Source: Syntrophus sp963665935 (GTDB lineage Bacteria > Desulfobacterota > Syntrophia > Syntrophales > Syntrophaceae). Taken from it: DNA of 64,000 nt. The translations under genes were made by a program, and so were the position numbers. Below are positions 53,621 to 64,000 of this stretch, piece by piece. Numbering within the stretch: the first letter of the stretch is position 1; each line of letters begins with the position of its first letter. The DNA lies in NCBI GenBank assembly GCA_963665935.1, contig OY762510.1, positions 806,001 to 870,000 on the forward strand. Direction: 5' to 3'. The notes below the pieces were generated by a model. The model did not search any database. It had not been told where the DNA came from and saw only the letters and a program-made list of their open reading frames with translations.

Positions 53621-53739
53621 ACACTTAATTGGGCTTTTGTGCCCACTGGGATCTCTAACCTTCTGAATTCACTATATCGCTCTTTGAAAAAATCGAGGTC
53701 ATCTCAAAAATGTGGTGCCAAATGATAGGTGGATTATCC

Positions 53740-53768
53740 TTGACATAGCAGAGCATATTTCATATTCA
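53740..53768 (+). promoter_or_regulatory. Candidate promoter of the transposase
   Basis: TTGACA (53740-53745), 17 bp, TATTCA (53763-53768), inside the left part of the insertion sequence, 25 bp upstream of the transposase start. Confidence 0.45.
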
Positions 53769-53793
53769 TGGGGTGTCAAGAAAGGAGTTCCCC

Positions 53794-55434
53794 ATGTTTG
53801 CCAGAGTCAAGAAAACCGGCCCATACGAATACCTCCAGATTGTCGAAAATCGGCGGGAGGGCAAAAAAACCATCCAACGGGTTATCGCTACAGTCGGCCG
53901 CATGGAACAACTACAGGCCAAGGGCGATATTGAGAACCTGGTGCGATCCCTTTCCCGTTTTTCCGAAAAGGTGTTGTTGGTCCTGTCCGGCAAGAGTGAA
54001 GGCATTCAGGCATCGGCGAAGAAAATCGGTCCTGCCATCATCTTCGAGAGACTCTGGAAGGAACTGAAAATTGACCGTATCCTTCGTGGCCTTCTTGCAG
54101 ACCGCAAATTTTTCTTCGATGTGGAAAGGGCCATTTTCCTGACTGTTCTGCATCGACTCTTTACCTCCGGTTCTGATCGCTCTTGCGACAAGTGGCATCG
54201 TGACTATGTCATTTCCGGGGTGGATGGGTTGTCCCTTCACCACCTTTACCGGGCGATGGCCTTCCTGGGGGAAGAGACCAACGACCAGAAAGATCGAACC
54301 CCCTTCTCTCCCCGCTGCACCAAGGATGTCATTGAAGAGGAACTGTTCCAGATGCGACAGGACCTGTTCAGTGGCCTGGATATCGTTTTCTTCGATACCA
54401 CCTCTCTCTACTTTGAGGGAGAAGGAGGCGAGACTCTTGGTCAACGTGGTCACAGCAAGGATCATCGTCCCGATCTGAACCAGATGATCGTCGGCGTCAT
54501 TCTCGACAACAATGGCAATCCCGTCTGTTGCGAGATGTGGCCGGGCAACACGGCGGATGTCAAGAGTCTGATCCCCGTTGTCGAAAGAATTCGGAGTCGC
54601 TTTCCTATCGGTAGATTCTGTGTCGTCTCCGACCGGGGCATGATCAGTGACGCAACGCTGGCCTGGCTGGACAAAGAACACATCCCTTACATTCTGGGAG
54701 CCCGGATGAGGAGGGTCAAGGAAATCAAAGAGAAAGTTCTCTCCGCCGATGGAAATTACCGGGAGGTCTTCCCGGAAGGTGCATCTTCCAAGGATCCTTC
54801 TCCGTTGAAGGTCAAGGAAGTCGTTCTTGAAAATCGCCGCTATATCGTCTGTTTGAATGACCGGCAGGCGAGAAAGGATGCCGCTGACCGCCAGGCCATT
54901 ACCGAGGCCCTGCAAGAAAAGTTGCAGCATGATCCCAAATCGCTGGTAGGCAACAAGGGGTTCCGAAAATATTTGAGGCTGGATCAGGATGCCGTTTCCC
55001 TCAACGAGGAAAAGGTTCAAGAGGAGGAGCGCTTCGACGGGAAATGGGTCCTCCGGACCAATACCGATCTTACGGCGGAGCAGGTGGCCCTCAAATACAA
55101 GGAACTCTGGCAGGTGGAACATGTCTTCCGGGACATGAAATCCATCCTGGATACACGGCCGATCTTTCACCAGCGCGATGAGACCATCAAAGGCCATGTC
55201 TTCTGCAGTTTCCTTGCCCTGGTACTGCGGAAGGAATTGGACCGCAGATTGGGAAAAACCGGGCATGATTTTGAGTGGGCTGACATTAAACAGGATCTGA
55301 AGGCCTTGCAGGAGGTCACTCTCGAAGACAACGGGAAGAGACTCGCAATCCGTAGCGAATGCCAAGGGGTTTGCGGCAAGGTTTTTCAGGCTGTCGGTGT
55401 TGCCCTTCCTCTCACCATTCGGGAGGTGTCATGA
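53794..55434 (+). CDS. IS1634-family transposase
   Basis: A 546-residue DDE transposase of the IS4-like superfamily, IS1634 type. The catalytic residues are visible: Asp201 in FFDTTSLYFEG, Asp280 in VVSDRGMIS and Glu442 in LWQVEHVFRDMKS. The frame is unbroken, so the element may be active. The ATG at 53794 follows AAAGGAGTTCCCC; an upstream in-frame start is rejected. Confidence 0.92.
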   Translation: MFARVKKTGPYEYLQIVENRREGKKTIQRVIATVGRMEQLQAKGDIENLVRSLSRFSEKVLLVLSGKSEGIQASAKKIGPAIIFERLWKELKIDRILRGLLADRKFFFDVERAIFLTVLHRLFTSGSDRSCDKWHRDYVISGVDGLSLHHLYRAMAFLGEETNDQKDRTPFSPRCTKDVIEEELFQMRQDLFSGLDIVFFDTTSLYFEGEGGETLGQRGHSKDHRPDLNQMIVGVILDNNGNPVCCEMWPGNTADVKSLIPVVERIRSRFPIGRFCVVSDRGMISDATLAWLDKEHIPYILGARMRRVKEIKEKVLSADGNYREVFPEGASSKDPSPLKVKEVVLENRRYIVCLNDRQARKDAADRQAITEALQEKLQHDPKSLVGNKGFRKYLRLDQDAVSLNEEKVQEEERFDGKWVLRTNTDLTAEQVALKYKELWQVEHVFRDMKSILDTRPIFHQRDETIKGHVFCSFLALVLRKELDRRLGKTGHDFEWADIKQDLKALQEVTLEDNGKRLAIRSECQGVCGKVFQAVGVALPLTIREVS

Positions 55435-55613
55435 TGATTATCCGATTTTCAAAGAGCAATATGTGGTGCCAAGAACTTTTTATGGATACCTATGTCACTG
55501 ATATGACAAAACTATTTTTTAGCAACTGTAAAACTTCAGTTAGAAATATCTGGTTCAAAATGGCCAGAATAAAGATTTGACTCTCTTCGACTCCTCTCCC
55601 CCTGGAGTCTGGG

Positions 55614-57182
55614 TCAGGAGATTTGTATACTGGCCAGTTTTCGGATCGTGTCGCAATAACCAAGCTGTAGTAAAGCCCGCGAGCGTCTGGCGTAGAATCC
55701 CATTGTTCCGAACAGAAAACAGCCGAGATTACGGGAAGGAGTCAGCACCAACATTTCCGGAAACTCTTTGGTGCCGGCATCGGGAATGAAGCGGCCCTGC
55801 AACTCGGATGTGTCCGGCTGTTCACCCTGAATACGCTCGATATTCTGCAAAAGATCCTTTCTCACGCGAGATTCACTCTTTTTGTAATCGAGTGGAATGA
55901 CCACGATGTAAGAGACTCCGTTTAGCTTTGCGACAGCCGTTACGGGCTCGTTGTCCACAATGCCACCGTCAATGAACGAGTGCTCCCCGAAAGTTCTCTC
56001 AGGAAAGATTTCAGGCAGACCGGCGCTCTGGAGAATCAGATCGTGGAATTGTCCTTCGTTGACTTTACGAATGTCGAAATAGTACGGCACATATTCGATC
56101 GTGTGGATTTGTTTCGGTTGCAAGTCATTCGATGGTCTACTGTAACCAGAGGATCTGTCACCGGTCACGTTGGTATGCCACCAGCGGGCAATTCGCCCGG
56201 TGCTTCGTTTCGCGGACGTTTTATCGGGTTGCTTGAAGGGTGATTGCGGATGGCTCGGGACGTCCGGCGGCTGGACAGGGCGTGTGACTTCTTCCATTGT
56301 GGCCAGGGTCACCATCACCGGTGCGCGGTGCAAACACAGCGTCTTGGGATCGGCACAGTCTTTAATAAGTTGATGGAGAGGTTCATTGGTGGTAATTGCG
56401 AAGTTGGTTGCCACCTGTTTGAGCAAGGAAATTAACCAATCGGTGTACAACAGAAGCAGCATAACAACCAACGGCATGATGATAACCGTGATCACTAATG
56501 TAAGCAAGGGGGCTGATAGAAACCACCAGGCGCTGAAACCAAAGCCAATCATGACATAAAGGACAAGGAATGAAATTTGGTCGATATACTCCGGATGAGA
56601 AACTTGTATTTGTCTGATGACTTCAAACGCGATCTTAAGAGCATACCAGGGATTGCCGTTTTTTGTGAATTCCTGCCGGTACCGCTGTGTTGCCCGCCAC
56701 CATACAACAGGAATCAGTTTATCGGACAGACAATACTCCACAATGTAAACAGGCCACAGTAACAGGCGGATGAGCAAAGCGAAAAATGTTCGCCAGCGTG
56801 GCTGAAGTACGCGACAGAAACTCATAACCTTCCAGATATCTTCGGCCTGGGTTATTTTATTCTGGGCAATCAACACGGCATTCAGGGCGCCCACCGATGT
56901 GCCGGCCACAGCGTCGTAATCTGCGATGCCTGCCTCGCTTAGGGCTTTACAGCAGCCGATCTGGTAGGCGCCTTTGGCTCCGCCACCGCCGAGAGCGAGG
57001 GCGATTTTACCGCGGGCCGCAATCTTAATGCCTGCGGACTGTGCCGCAGCAATTTCTTCTGGGCTTACCGAATCACCAGCAGCTTGACGAACAAACTTCC
57101 ATTCGTTCCTAAACCCCCGGGTGATGAGGATGCAAACGATGAACAAAACCAATCCGACAATAAGCCACACAATCCAAGTCAT
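55614..57182 (-). CDS. Patatin-like phospholipase with internal membrane segments
   Basis: A 522-residue patatin-family lipid hydrolase. The oxyanion loop is GGGGAKG (65-71), the nucleophile Ser96 lies in GTSVG, and the catalytic aspartate is in DGGIVDN (Asp405). The order of these motifs is normal, but about 300 residues separate the serine from the aspartate. That gap contains hydrophobic helices (about 134-150 and 203-247) and a charged segment. An N-terminal membrane helix spans 2-20. The protein is therefore probably anchored in the membrane. It follows the 166-residue gene by 187 bp on the same strand and an IS lies beyond its stop. Confidence 0.85.
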   Translation of the reverse strand: MTWIVWLIVGLVLFIVCILITRGFRNEWKFVRQAAGDSVSPEEIAAAQSAGIKIAARGKIALALGGGGAKGAYQIGCCKALSEAGIADYDAVAGTSVGALNAVLIAQNKITQAEDIWKVMSFCRVLQPRWRTFFALLIRLLLWPVYIVEYCLSDKLIPVVWWRATQRYRQEFTKNGNPWYALKIAFEVIRQIQVSHPEYIDQISFLVLYVMIGFGFSAWWFLSAPLLTLVITVIIMPLVVMLLLLYTDWLISLLKQVATNFAITTNEPLHQLIKDCADPKTLCLHRAPVMVTLATMEEVTRPVQPPDVPSHPQSPFKQPDKTSAKRSTGRIARWWHTNVTGDRSSGYSRPSNDLQPKQIHTIEYVPYYFDIRKVNEGQFHDLILQSAGLPEIFPERTFGEHSFIDGGIVDNEPVTAVAKLNGVSYIVVIPLDYKKSESRVRKDLLQNIERIQGEQPDTSELQGRFIPDAGTKEFPEMLVLTPSRNLGCFLFGTMGFYARRSRALLQLGYCDTIRKLASIQIS

Positions 57183-57369
57183 TTTAATAAAAATTTCCCT
57201 TTTGTGAGCGAAAGTATAGGAAGGCGTTATTGTAAGTCATGAACAAGTTTTTTTATTCTTCCCATCATCCCGTCACTTTAGCCCACTAAAACTTTCTTTT
57301 GATGAGCGAAACTGCAATATGTCGCGCACTGGATAGCCTGATCACTGTATGATACACCACAATTTAATT

Positions 57370-57870
57370 TTAACCGTGGATGATTATTTCTACTGCTTCT
57401 GGTTTTACCCCAAAGGTGGCTGCCAAAGCCTTCTTTGCTTCTGCAATCGTTAGCACTGTGCGTGTTTTTTCTCTTCTGCGTGGTTCATCGGTTGCTTCCG
57501 GAACTGGCTCAAATACCTTATCTTCGAGCGAAAAGGATAATTCCTCAAAAGTTGTATAACGAATTGGGTTACGCCAACCCTGCCAAAAATTGGGTATGTC
57601 TATGCGGGCATACTCATCGAATTTTATCAGCCATCTATCCGGTCTATTGGGATCAGTGGAAGGCACCACATCAGACACATGTCCAACCATGAATGCGGTA
57701 CCGTGTGGTTCTTTACCATCGCCCCAATCTGTATGGGCATTACGACAGAGAATTGCATATTTACAGCGCCTTGCATGCACTCGATCCAGCACCCATGATT
57801 GTGAACCTCCAACCTCTAAGCAGCTCTCTACAGATTTTGCGGTGAATATCACCATTACTTCAGTAGCCAT
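57370..57870 (-). CDS. Unrecognised 166-residue protein
   Basis: I do not recognise this protein with confidence. It has a cysteine-bearing N-terminal half (RCKYAILCRNAHTDW), a segment HGTAFMVGHVSDVVPS and RWLIKFDEYARIDIP that reads like a small beta-barrel of PUA/EVE type (weak impression), and a C-terminal TIAEAKKALAATFGVKPE motif. A strong AAAGGAG precedes the ATG. It lies upstream of the patatin gene in the same direction. A 24-bp palindrome sits 48 bp upstream and may control it. Confidence 0.8.
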   Translation of the reverse strand: MATEVMVIFTAKSVESCLEVGGSQSWVLDRVHARRCKYAILCRNAHTDWGDGKEPHGTAFMVGHVSDVVPSTDPNRPDRWLIKFDEYARIDIPNFWQGWRNPIRYTTFEELSFSLEDKVFEPVPEATDEPRRREKTRTVLTIAEAKKALAATFGVKPEAVEIIIHG

Positions 57871-57918
57871 TTTGTTCTCCTTTTTGTTGTTTATTAAATT
57901 TTACGTTCTGATTACTTT

Positions 57919-57942
57919 GCAACAAACTATATACAATGTTGC
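57919..57942. promoter_or_regulatory. Palindromic candidate operator upstream of the 166-residue gene
   Basis: GCAACA and TGTTGC arms flank AACTATATACAA, giving a 24-bp inverted repeat 48 bp upstream of the start codon. The centre resembles a -10 box (TATAGT on the minus strand). The form fits a dimeric repressor site overlapping a promoter. No regulator gene is adjacent. Confidence 0.5.
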
Positions 57943-58252
57943 GATGATATTGCAGCATTTATTTTCGCCGCGTGAAATATTCTAGGGGAAAATCTTGTGA
58001 TTAGACAAAATGATAGGGCGCTGTCTTAGAACACTTCGTTGTCAAACATTGACAATTATTGGCAACAGATATATTTTTTCTCCAGATACATCATTTTCTA
58101 TAGGCCTTTGCCGGATGGCATCGATGTGATCCGGGTTTAACACGGCACTCGGGATCTCTATGCCATCTTTCATGACAACGATTAAAAAGTACCCGTAAGA
58201 GGCAGTAATAGTTTTTTGAAAATGACTTTATTGCGGCGGGATACAGGAAAAA
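57943..58252. other. Non-coding gap before the SPL-type gene
   Basis: Divergent intergenic region between the 166-residue gene and the radical SAM gene. It is AT-rich near 58050-58100, with a TTGACA-like and TATATT-like pair at poor spacing. A 43-codon minus-strand ORF (58042-58173, MKDGIEIPSAVLNP...) has no ribosome-binding site and is not called. I see no other feature. Confidence 0.5.
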
Positions 58253-58996
58253 ATGATTATCCGAGAGATTCTTGCCAAATCAGTCCTGTCCAAATCTCAG
58301 GTCTACGATTACGCCCTCAATCCTTACGTGGGCTGCAGCCATGGATGCCGGTATTGCTACGCCGCATTCATGAAGAGATTTACAGGCCACAAGGGAAAAT
58401 GGGGAGAGTTCGTTGATGTTAAGATCAATGCCCCGGAGGTGCTGGCCAGAGAAATTCGGAAAAAAAGGATGGGCAGGGTCTGGATCAGTGGAGTCTGCGA
58501 TCCATATCAGCCAGTGGAAAAGGAATATCGGCTGACACGCAGGTGCATCGAGATCCTTTTGGAAAATTCCTGGCCGGTGACGATCCAGACGAAATCCTCA
58601 CTGGTCTTGCGGGATATCGAGATCCTGGAAAAGGGGAAAGACGTCGAAGTCGGCTTTTCCATAACGACGGCGGATGAAAAAATCCGGCAGCTCTTCGAGC
58701 CTGGCGCCGCTCCGATTCAGGAGAGAATTTCCGCCTTGGATACTCTGCATTCCAGGAAGATTCGAACTTTCGCCATGATCGCCCCGCTTCTCCCTGGTGC
58801 TGAGGGATTGGATGAAGAACTATCGGGAAAGGTCGATTACGCCCTGATTGACCGGCTCAATTATTACTATGCCAATCAGATTTACAGGGAAAACAAATTG
58901 GAATGGGCCAAGGAGGATTCGTTTTTCTTTCAGAAGGCCCAGGCGTTGAAGGAAGGCTTCGAAAGAAAGGGCATTCCTGTCGAAGTGCTTTTTTGA
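58253..58996 (+). CDS. SPL-family radical SAM protein
   Basis: A 247-residue radical SAM protein of the spore photoproduct lyase-like type. The cluster motif CSHGCRYCY lies near 28-36, with GVCDPYQPVEKEY and TKSSLVLRDIEIL downstream, both usual in the group. The exact substrate is unknown; relatives include DNA-photoproduct enzymes and uncharacterised proteins. AGGAAAAA precedes the ATG. It converges on the amidohydrolase. Confidence 0.88.
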   Translation: MIIREILAKSVLSKSQVYDYALNPYVGCSHGCRYCYAAFMKRFTGHKGKWGEFVDVKINAPEVLAREIRKKRMGRVWISGVCDPYQPVEKEYRLTRRCIEILLENSWPVTIQTKSSLVLRDIEILEKGKDVEVGFSITTADEKIRQLFEPGAAPIQERISALDTLHSRKIRTFAMIAPLLPGAEGLDEELSGKVDYALIDRLNYYYANQIYRENKLEWAKEDSFFFQKAQALKEGFERKGIPVEVLF

Positions 58997-59071
58997 CCCT
59001 TTTGACCATACGCCAGCAGGGGAAGATACAAGATGCGGCAAAGAAGGGAATCCTTTGCGGGCATTGCTTGA

Positions 59072-59806
59072 TCATTGGGGACCGGAAGCGGAATCAACAC
59101 CAGTCAGGCGGCGGAGATTGCCGCCGAGGATGTCTTCCCGTTCCCGGTCGGGAAGGGGCAGGGAGAGGACCTTCTGGAGTTCATGTTTCATGGTGCCGAA
59201 GGGGATGTCCGATCCGAAGAGAATCCGGTGTGCCCCTACTTCCTCAACGAAGCGCCGGATGGTCTGCGGTGTGGCCAGGGCCGTATCGAAAAAGACGTGC
59301 TCATTCTTCTTGAAGGCGGCGAGGAAATCCAGGGGATTTCCGCCCAGCATCCCCAGGTGGGGAATGATCAGGTTCAGTTTTCCGGAGCGCTTTGCCAGGG
59401 CCTCGGTAAATTCCAGCTCCTCCTCAACGATGAGGGGCAGACCGACGGCCTCCGACTTCTCCAGAAATTCCGGCAGCTTTGGATCATCGAGGACCTCGTA
59501 GTTGGATGAACAATCCGAAATCCCCCTTGTCCAGTGCCACTTCCCCCCGTAAAAGCCTTTTTCCCGGGGAATCTTCCGCAGGTCATCGGGGATGTAATAA
59601 TAGGGGATGAATTGGGGTATACGGCGGGTTTCGTCCAGGAGCTCTCCGTTGATGCCTTCATCCGCCAGGGCCTGCGAGGGGAAAGGAAAGATCACGATCC
59701 GGTCCACGCCGCTCTGCCGGGCCTGGTGGAGCAGCTCCTCGGTGGTCACGGTCATGCCCATTTGTGCGGAAGGCCCCCAATGGGTATGAGAATCAATGAT
59801 TTCCAA
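59072..59806 (-). CDS. Amidohydrolase-family TIM-barrel protein
   Basis: A 244-residue member of the amidohydrolase_2 group. The metal-site motif DSHTHWGP is at the N-terminus, a histidine lies in IIPHLGMLGG, and the C-terminal aspartate is in FGSDIPFG. The substrate cannot be deduced. It is 32 bp downstream of purF in the same direction and probably shares its transcript. Confidence 0.82.
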   Translation of the reverse strand: MEIIDSHTHWGPSAQMGMTVTTEELLHQARQSGVDRIVIFPFPSQALADEGINGELLDETRRIPQFIPYYYIPDDLRKIPREKGFYGGKWHWTRGISDCSSNYEVLDDPKLPEFLEKSEAVGLPLIVEEELEFTEALAKRSGKLNLIIPHLGMLGGNPLDFLAAFKKNEHVFFDTALATPQTIRRFVEEVGAHRILFGSDIPFGTMKHELQKVLSLPLPDREREDILGGNLRRLTGVDSASGPQ

Positions 59807-59838
59807 TCATCACCGTCCTGCAGCGTGGATGTGTCCTT

Positions 59839-61256
59839 CTATTCCAGGCAGAGTTTCTGGATTTCTCCGGGCGGCTGCAGGGGATATTTACCGTTGTAGC
59901 AGGCCAGGCAGAAGGAATCGGGATTCATGTTCGCACTCTTTACCAGCCCCTCAAGACTCAGGTAATGCATGGAATCGAGACCGATGAACCGGGCGATCTC
60001 CTCTTCCATATCCCGATTGGCGGCAAGGAGTTCCCCTTTCGCGGAAAAATCGATTCCATAGGGGCAGGGAAAGCGGGTCGGCGGGCAACTGATCGCCATG
60101 TGGATGGCCTTGGCGCCGTTTTCCCGGAGATAACGGACCCGGTTGCGGCTGGTGGTCCCCCGGACGATGGAATCTTCGACGATCAGAATCTTTTTCCCCG
60201 CCATCAGCGGCTTCACGGGATTCAGCTTCACCCTTACGGCGAAGTCCCGCATGGGCTGGGTCGGCTGAATGAAGGTCCGGCCCACATAGTGGTTGCGGAT
60301 CATCCCCATTTCAAAAGGGAAACCGCTTTCTTCCGCATATCCCAGGGCGGCATAGTTGCCCGAATCGGGAAAGGGCATGACGAAATCGACATCGGGCCGG
60401 TATTCCTGAGCTAGGGCATGGCCGAACCGCTTCCGGCAGAGATAGACGTTCTGCCCGAAGATCTGGCTGTCCGGCCTGGCGAAATAAATAAGCTCAAAGA
60501 TGCAATGGGAATGGGGCATGAGAGGGAAGGGTTTCAGGCTGTGCACCCCCTGCTCATCGATCACAACAATCTCACCCGGCTCGACGTCCCGCAGATACTG
60601 GGCGCCAACCAGATCGAAGGCGCAGGTTTCCGAAGCCACGACCCAGCCGTCATTGAGGCGGCCCAGGGACAGGGGGCGGAAGCCACGGGGATCACGGAAG
60701 GCGATAATGGAGTTCCGGGTCAGCATGACGATGCTGTATGCGCCCTGAACTCTCTGGAGTGCGGCTTTCAAGGCCGGTTCGATGCCCTCTTTCAGGTGCG
60801 GCGCCATGAGGTGCACGATGACCTCGCTGTCCATCGTGGACTGGAAGATGGAGCCCGAGTCTTCCAGCTCCCGGCGCAGAGACTCGGCATTGATCAGATT
60901 GCCGTTGTGCCCCAGGGCGTAATATTCTTCCCCGTGATGAACCACGAAAGGCTGGGCGTTGGACAGGGTGGAGGATCCGGTCGTGGAATAGCGGACATGC
61001 CCGATGGCCAGGGTACCGGGGAGGCGGGCCAGATTCTCTTCATGAAAGACTTCGGAGGCGAGCCCCATGCCCTTGTGGGTCCGGACGGTGTGTCCATCCG
61101 CCACGGCAATGCCGGCGCTTTCCTGGCCCCGGTGCTGCAGGGCAAAGAGTCCGAAAAAGGTGAGACGCGCGGCCTCGGGATGCCCGTAAACGGCGAAAAC
61201 GCCGCAGGCCTCACGGGGCTTATCTTCGACGAACAGATCATTTAATTCCATGGTTT

Positions 61257-61260
<4 letters not shown>
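59839..61260 (-). CDS. purF: Amidophosphoribosyltransferase
   Basis: First step of purine synthesis: PRPP plus glutamine to phosphoribosylamine. The 473 residues have a short propeptide before the nucleophile Cys19 in EACGVFAVYG, the class II glutaminase domain, the PRPP-binding IVEDSIVRGTTS, and late cysteines (CIF, CPPTRFPC, CLAC) matching the iron-sulfur Bacillus type. The ATG overlaps the carB stop by four bases. Confidence 0.95.

Positions 61261-64000
<2,740 letters not shown>

Larger units (their letters stand above)
53674..55472 (+). mobile_element. IS1634-type insertion sequence (probable span)
   Basis: The element holds one intact transposase gene. Imperfect inverted repeats flank it: left at 53674-53695 (ATATCGCTCTTTGAAAA...) and right at 55443-55462 (reverse complement ATATTGCTCTTTGAAAA...). 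A 12-bp sequence ATGTGGTGCCAA occurs at 53710-53721 and 55461-55472 in the same orientation. The exact ends and target duplication are not certain. It lies next to the decayed DUF4062 gene. Confidence 0.65.

Noticed and set aside
53911..55365. A 484-codon minus-strand ORF opposite the transposase
   Set aside because: It is antisense to an intact DDE transposase with clear catalytic motifs. No ribosome-binding site or recognisable domain is present.
58042..58173. A 43-codon minus-strand ORF beginning MKDGIEIP
   Set aside because: No ribosome-binding site or recognisable family; it could be a relic but I cannot support it.

Overview
The window is a stretch of bacterial chromosome from a Gram-negative organism. 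An outer-membrane LPS assembly protein (LptD), a heptose-phosphate kinase (RfaE1) and a PilC-type protein argue for a diderm. Gene orders and protein flavours look deltaproteobacterial, most like the Syntrophales (Syntrophus-like). That placement is an inference from gene content and protein character, not from a search. Nearly everything from 1 to 48.2 kb reads leftward (minus strand).

Region 1-7 kb: the N-terminal part of cysS, argC, a terminator, rpsI-rplM with a promoter, then lptD and folC. Region 6.7-36.8 kb: one almost continuous translation and transcription block. Read in its own direction it runs tRNA-Thr, tRNA-Tyr, tRNA-Gly, tRNA-Thr, rpmG, tRNA-Trp, secE, nusG, rplK, rplA, (L10 leader), rplJ, rplL, rpoB, rpoC, rpsL, rpsG, tuf, then the S10, spc and alpha clusters (rpsJ to rplQ) with secY, map and infA, and last a stand-alone EF-Tu domain 2-like protein before a terminator. 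Three usual members are absent: fusA between rpsG and tuf, a second tuf before secE, and adk between secY and map. About a third of the genes in this block start with GTG or TTG, and many of those starts are fixed by a strong Shine-Dalgarno.

Region 36.9-48.3 kb: an AMMECR1/Memo pair, a cysteine synthase fused to a CysRS-like protein with altered zinc and HIGH motifs, a DUF1178 protein, tRNA-Pro, a pilC gene, rlmB, and an operon rfaE1-DUF4416-yicC-gmk-rpoZ-pyrF. Region 48.4-52.8 kb (plus strand): plsC, ftsK, rimO. RimO modifies the S12 protein encoded earlier in the window.

Region 52.8-59 kb is accessory. It holds a DUF4062 protein whose downstream ATPase-type portion is broken by in-frame stops, an intact IS1634-type insertion sequence, a patatin-like phospholipase with internal membrane helices, an unrecognised 166-residue protein with a 24-bp palindrome upstream, and an SPL-type radical SAM protein. 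Region 59-64 kb: an amidohydrolase, purF and the C-terminal part of carB in one leftward operon, with carB running off the right edge.
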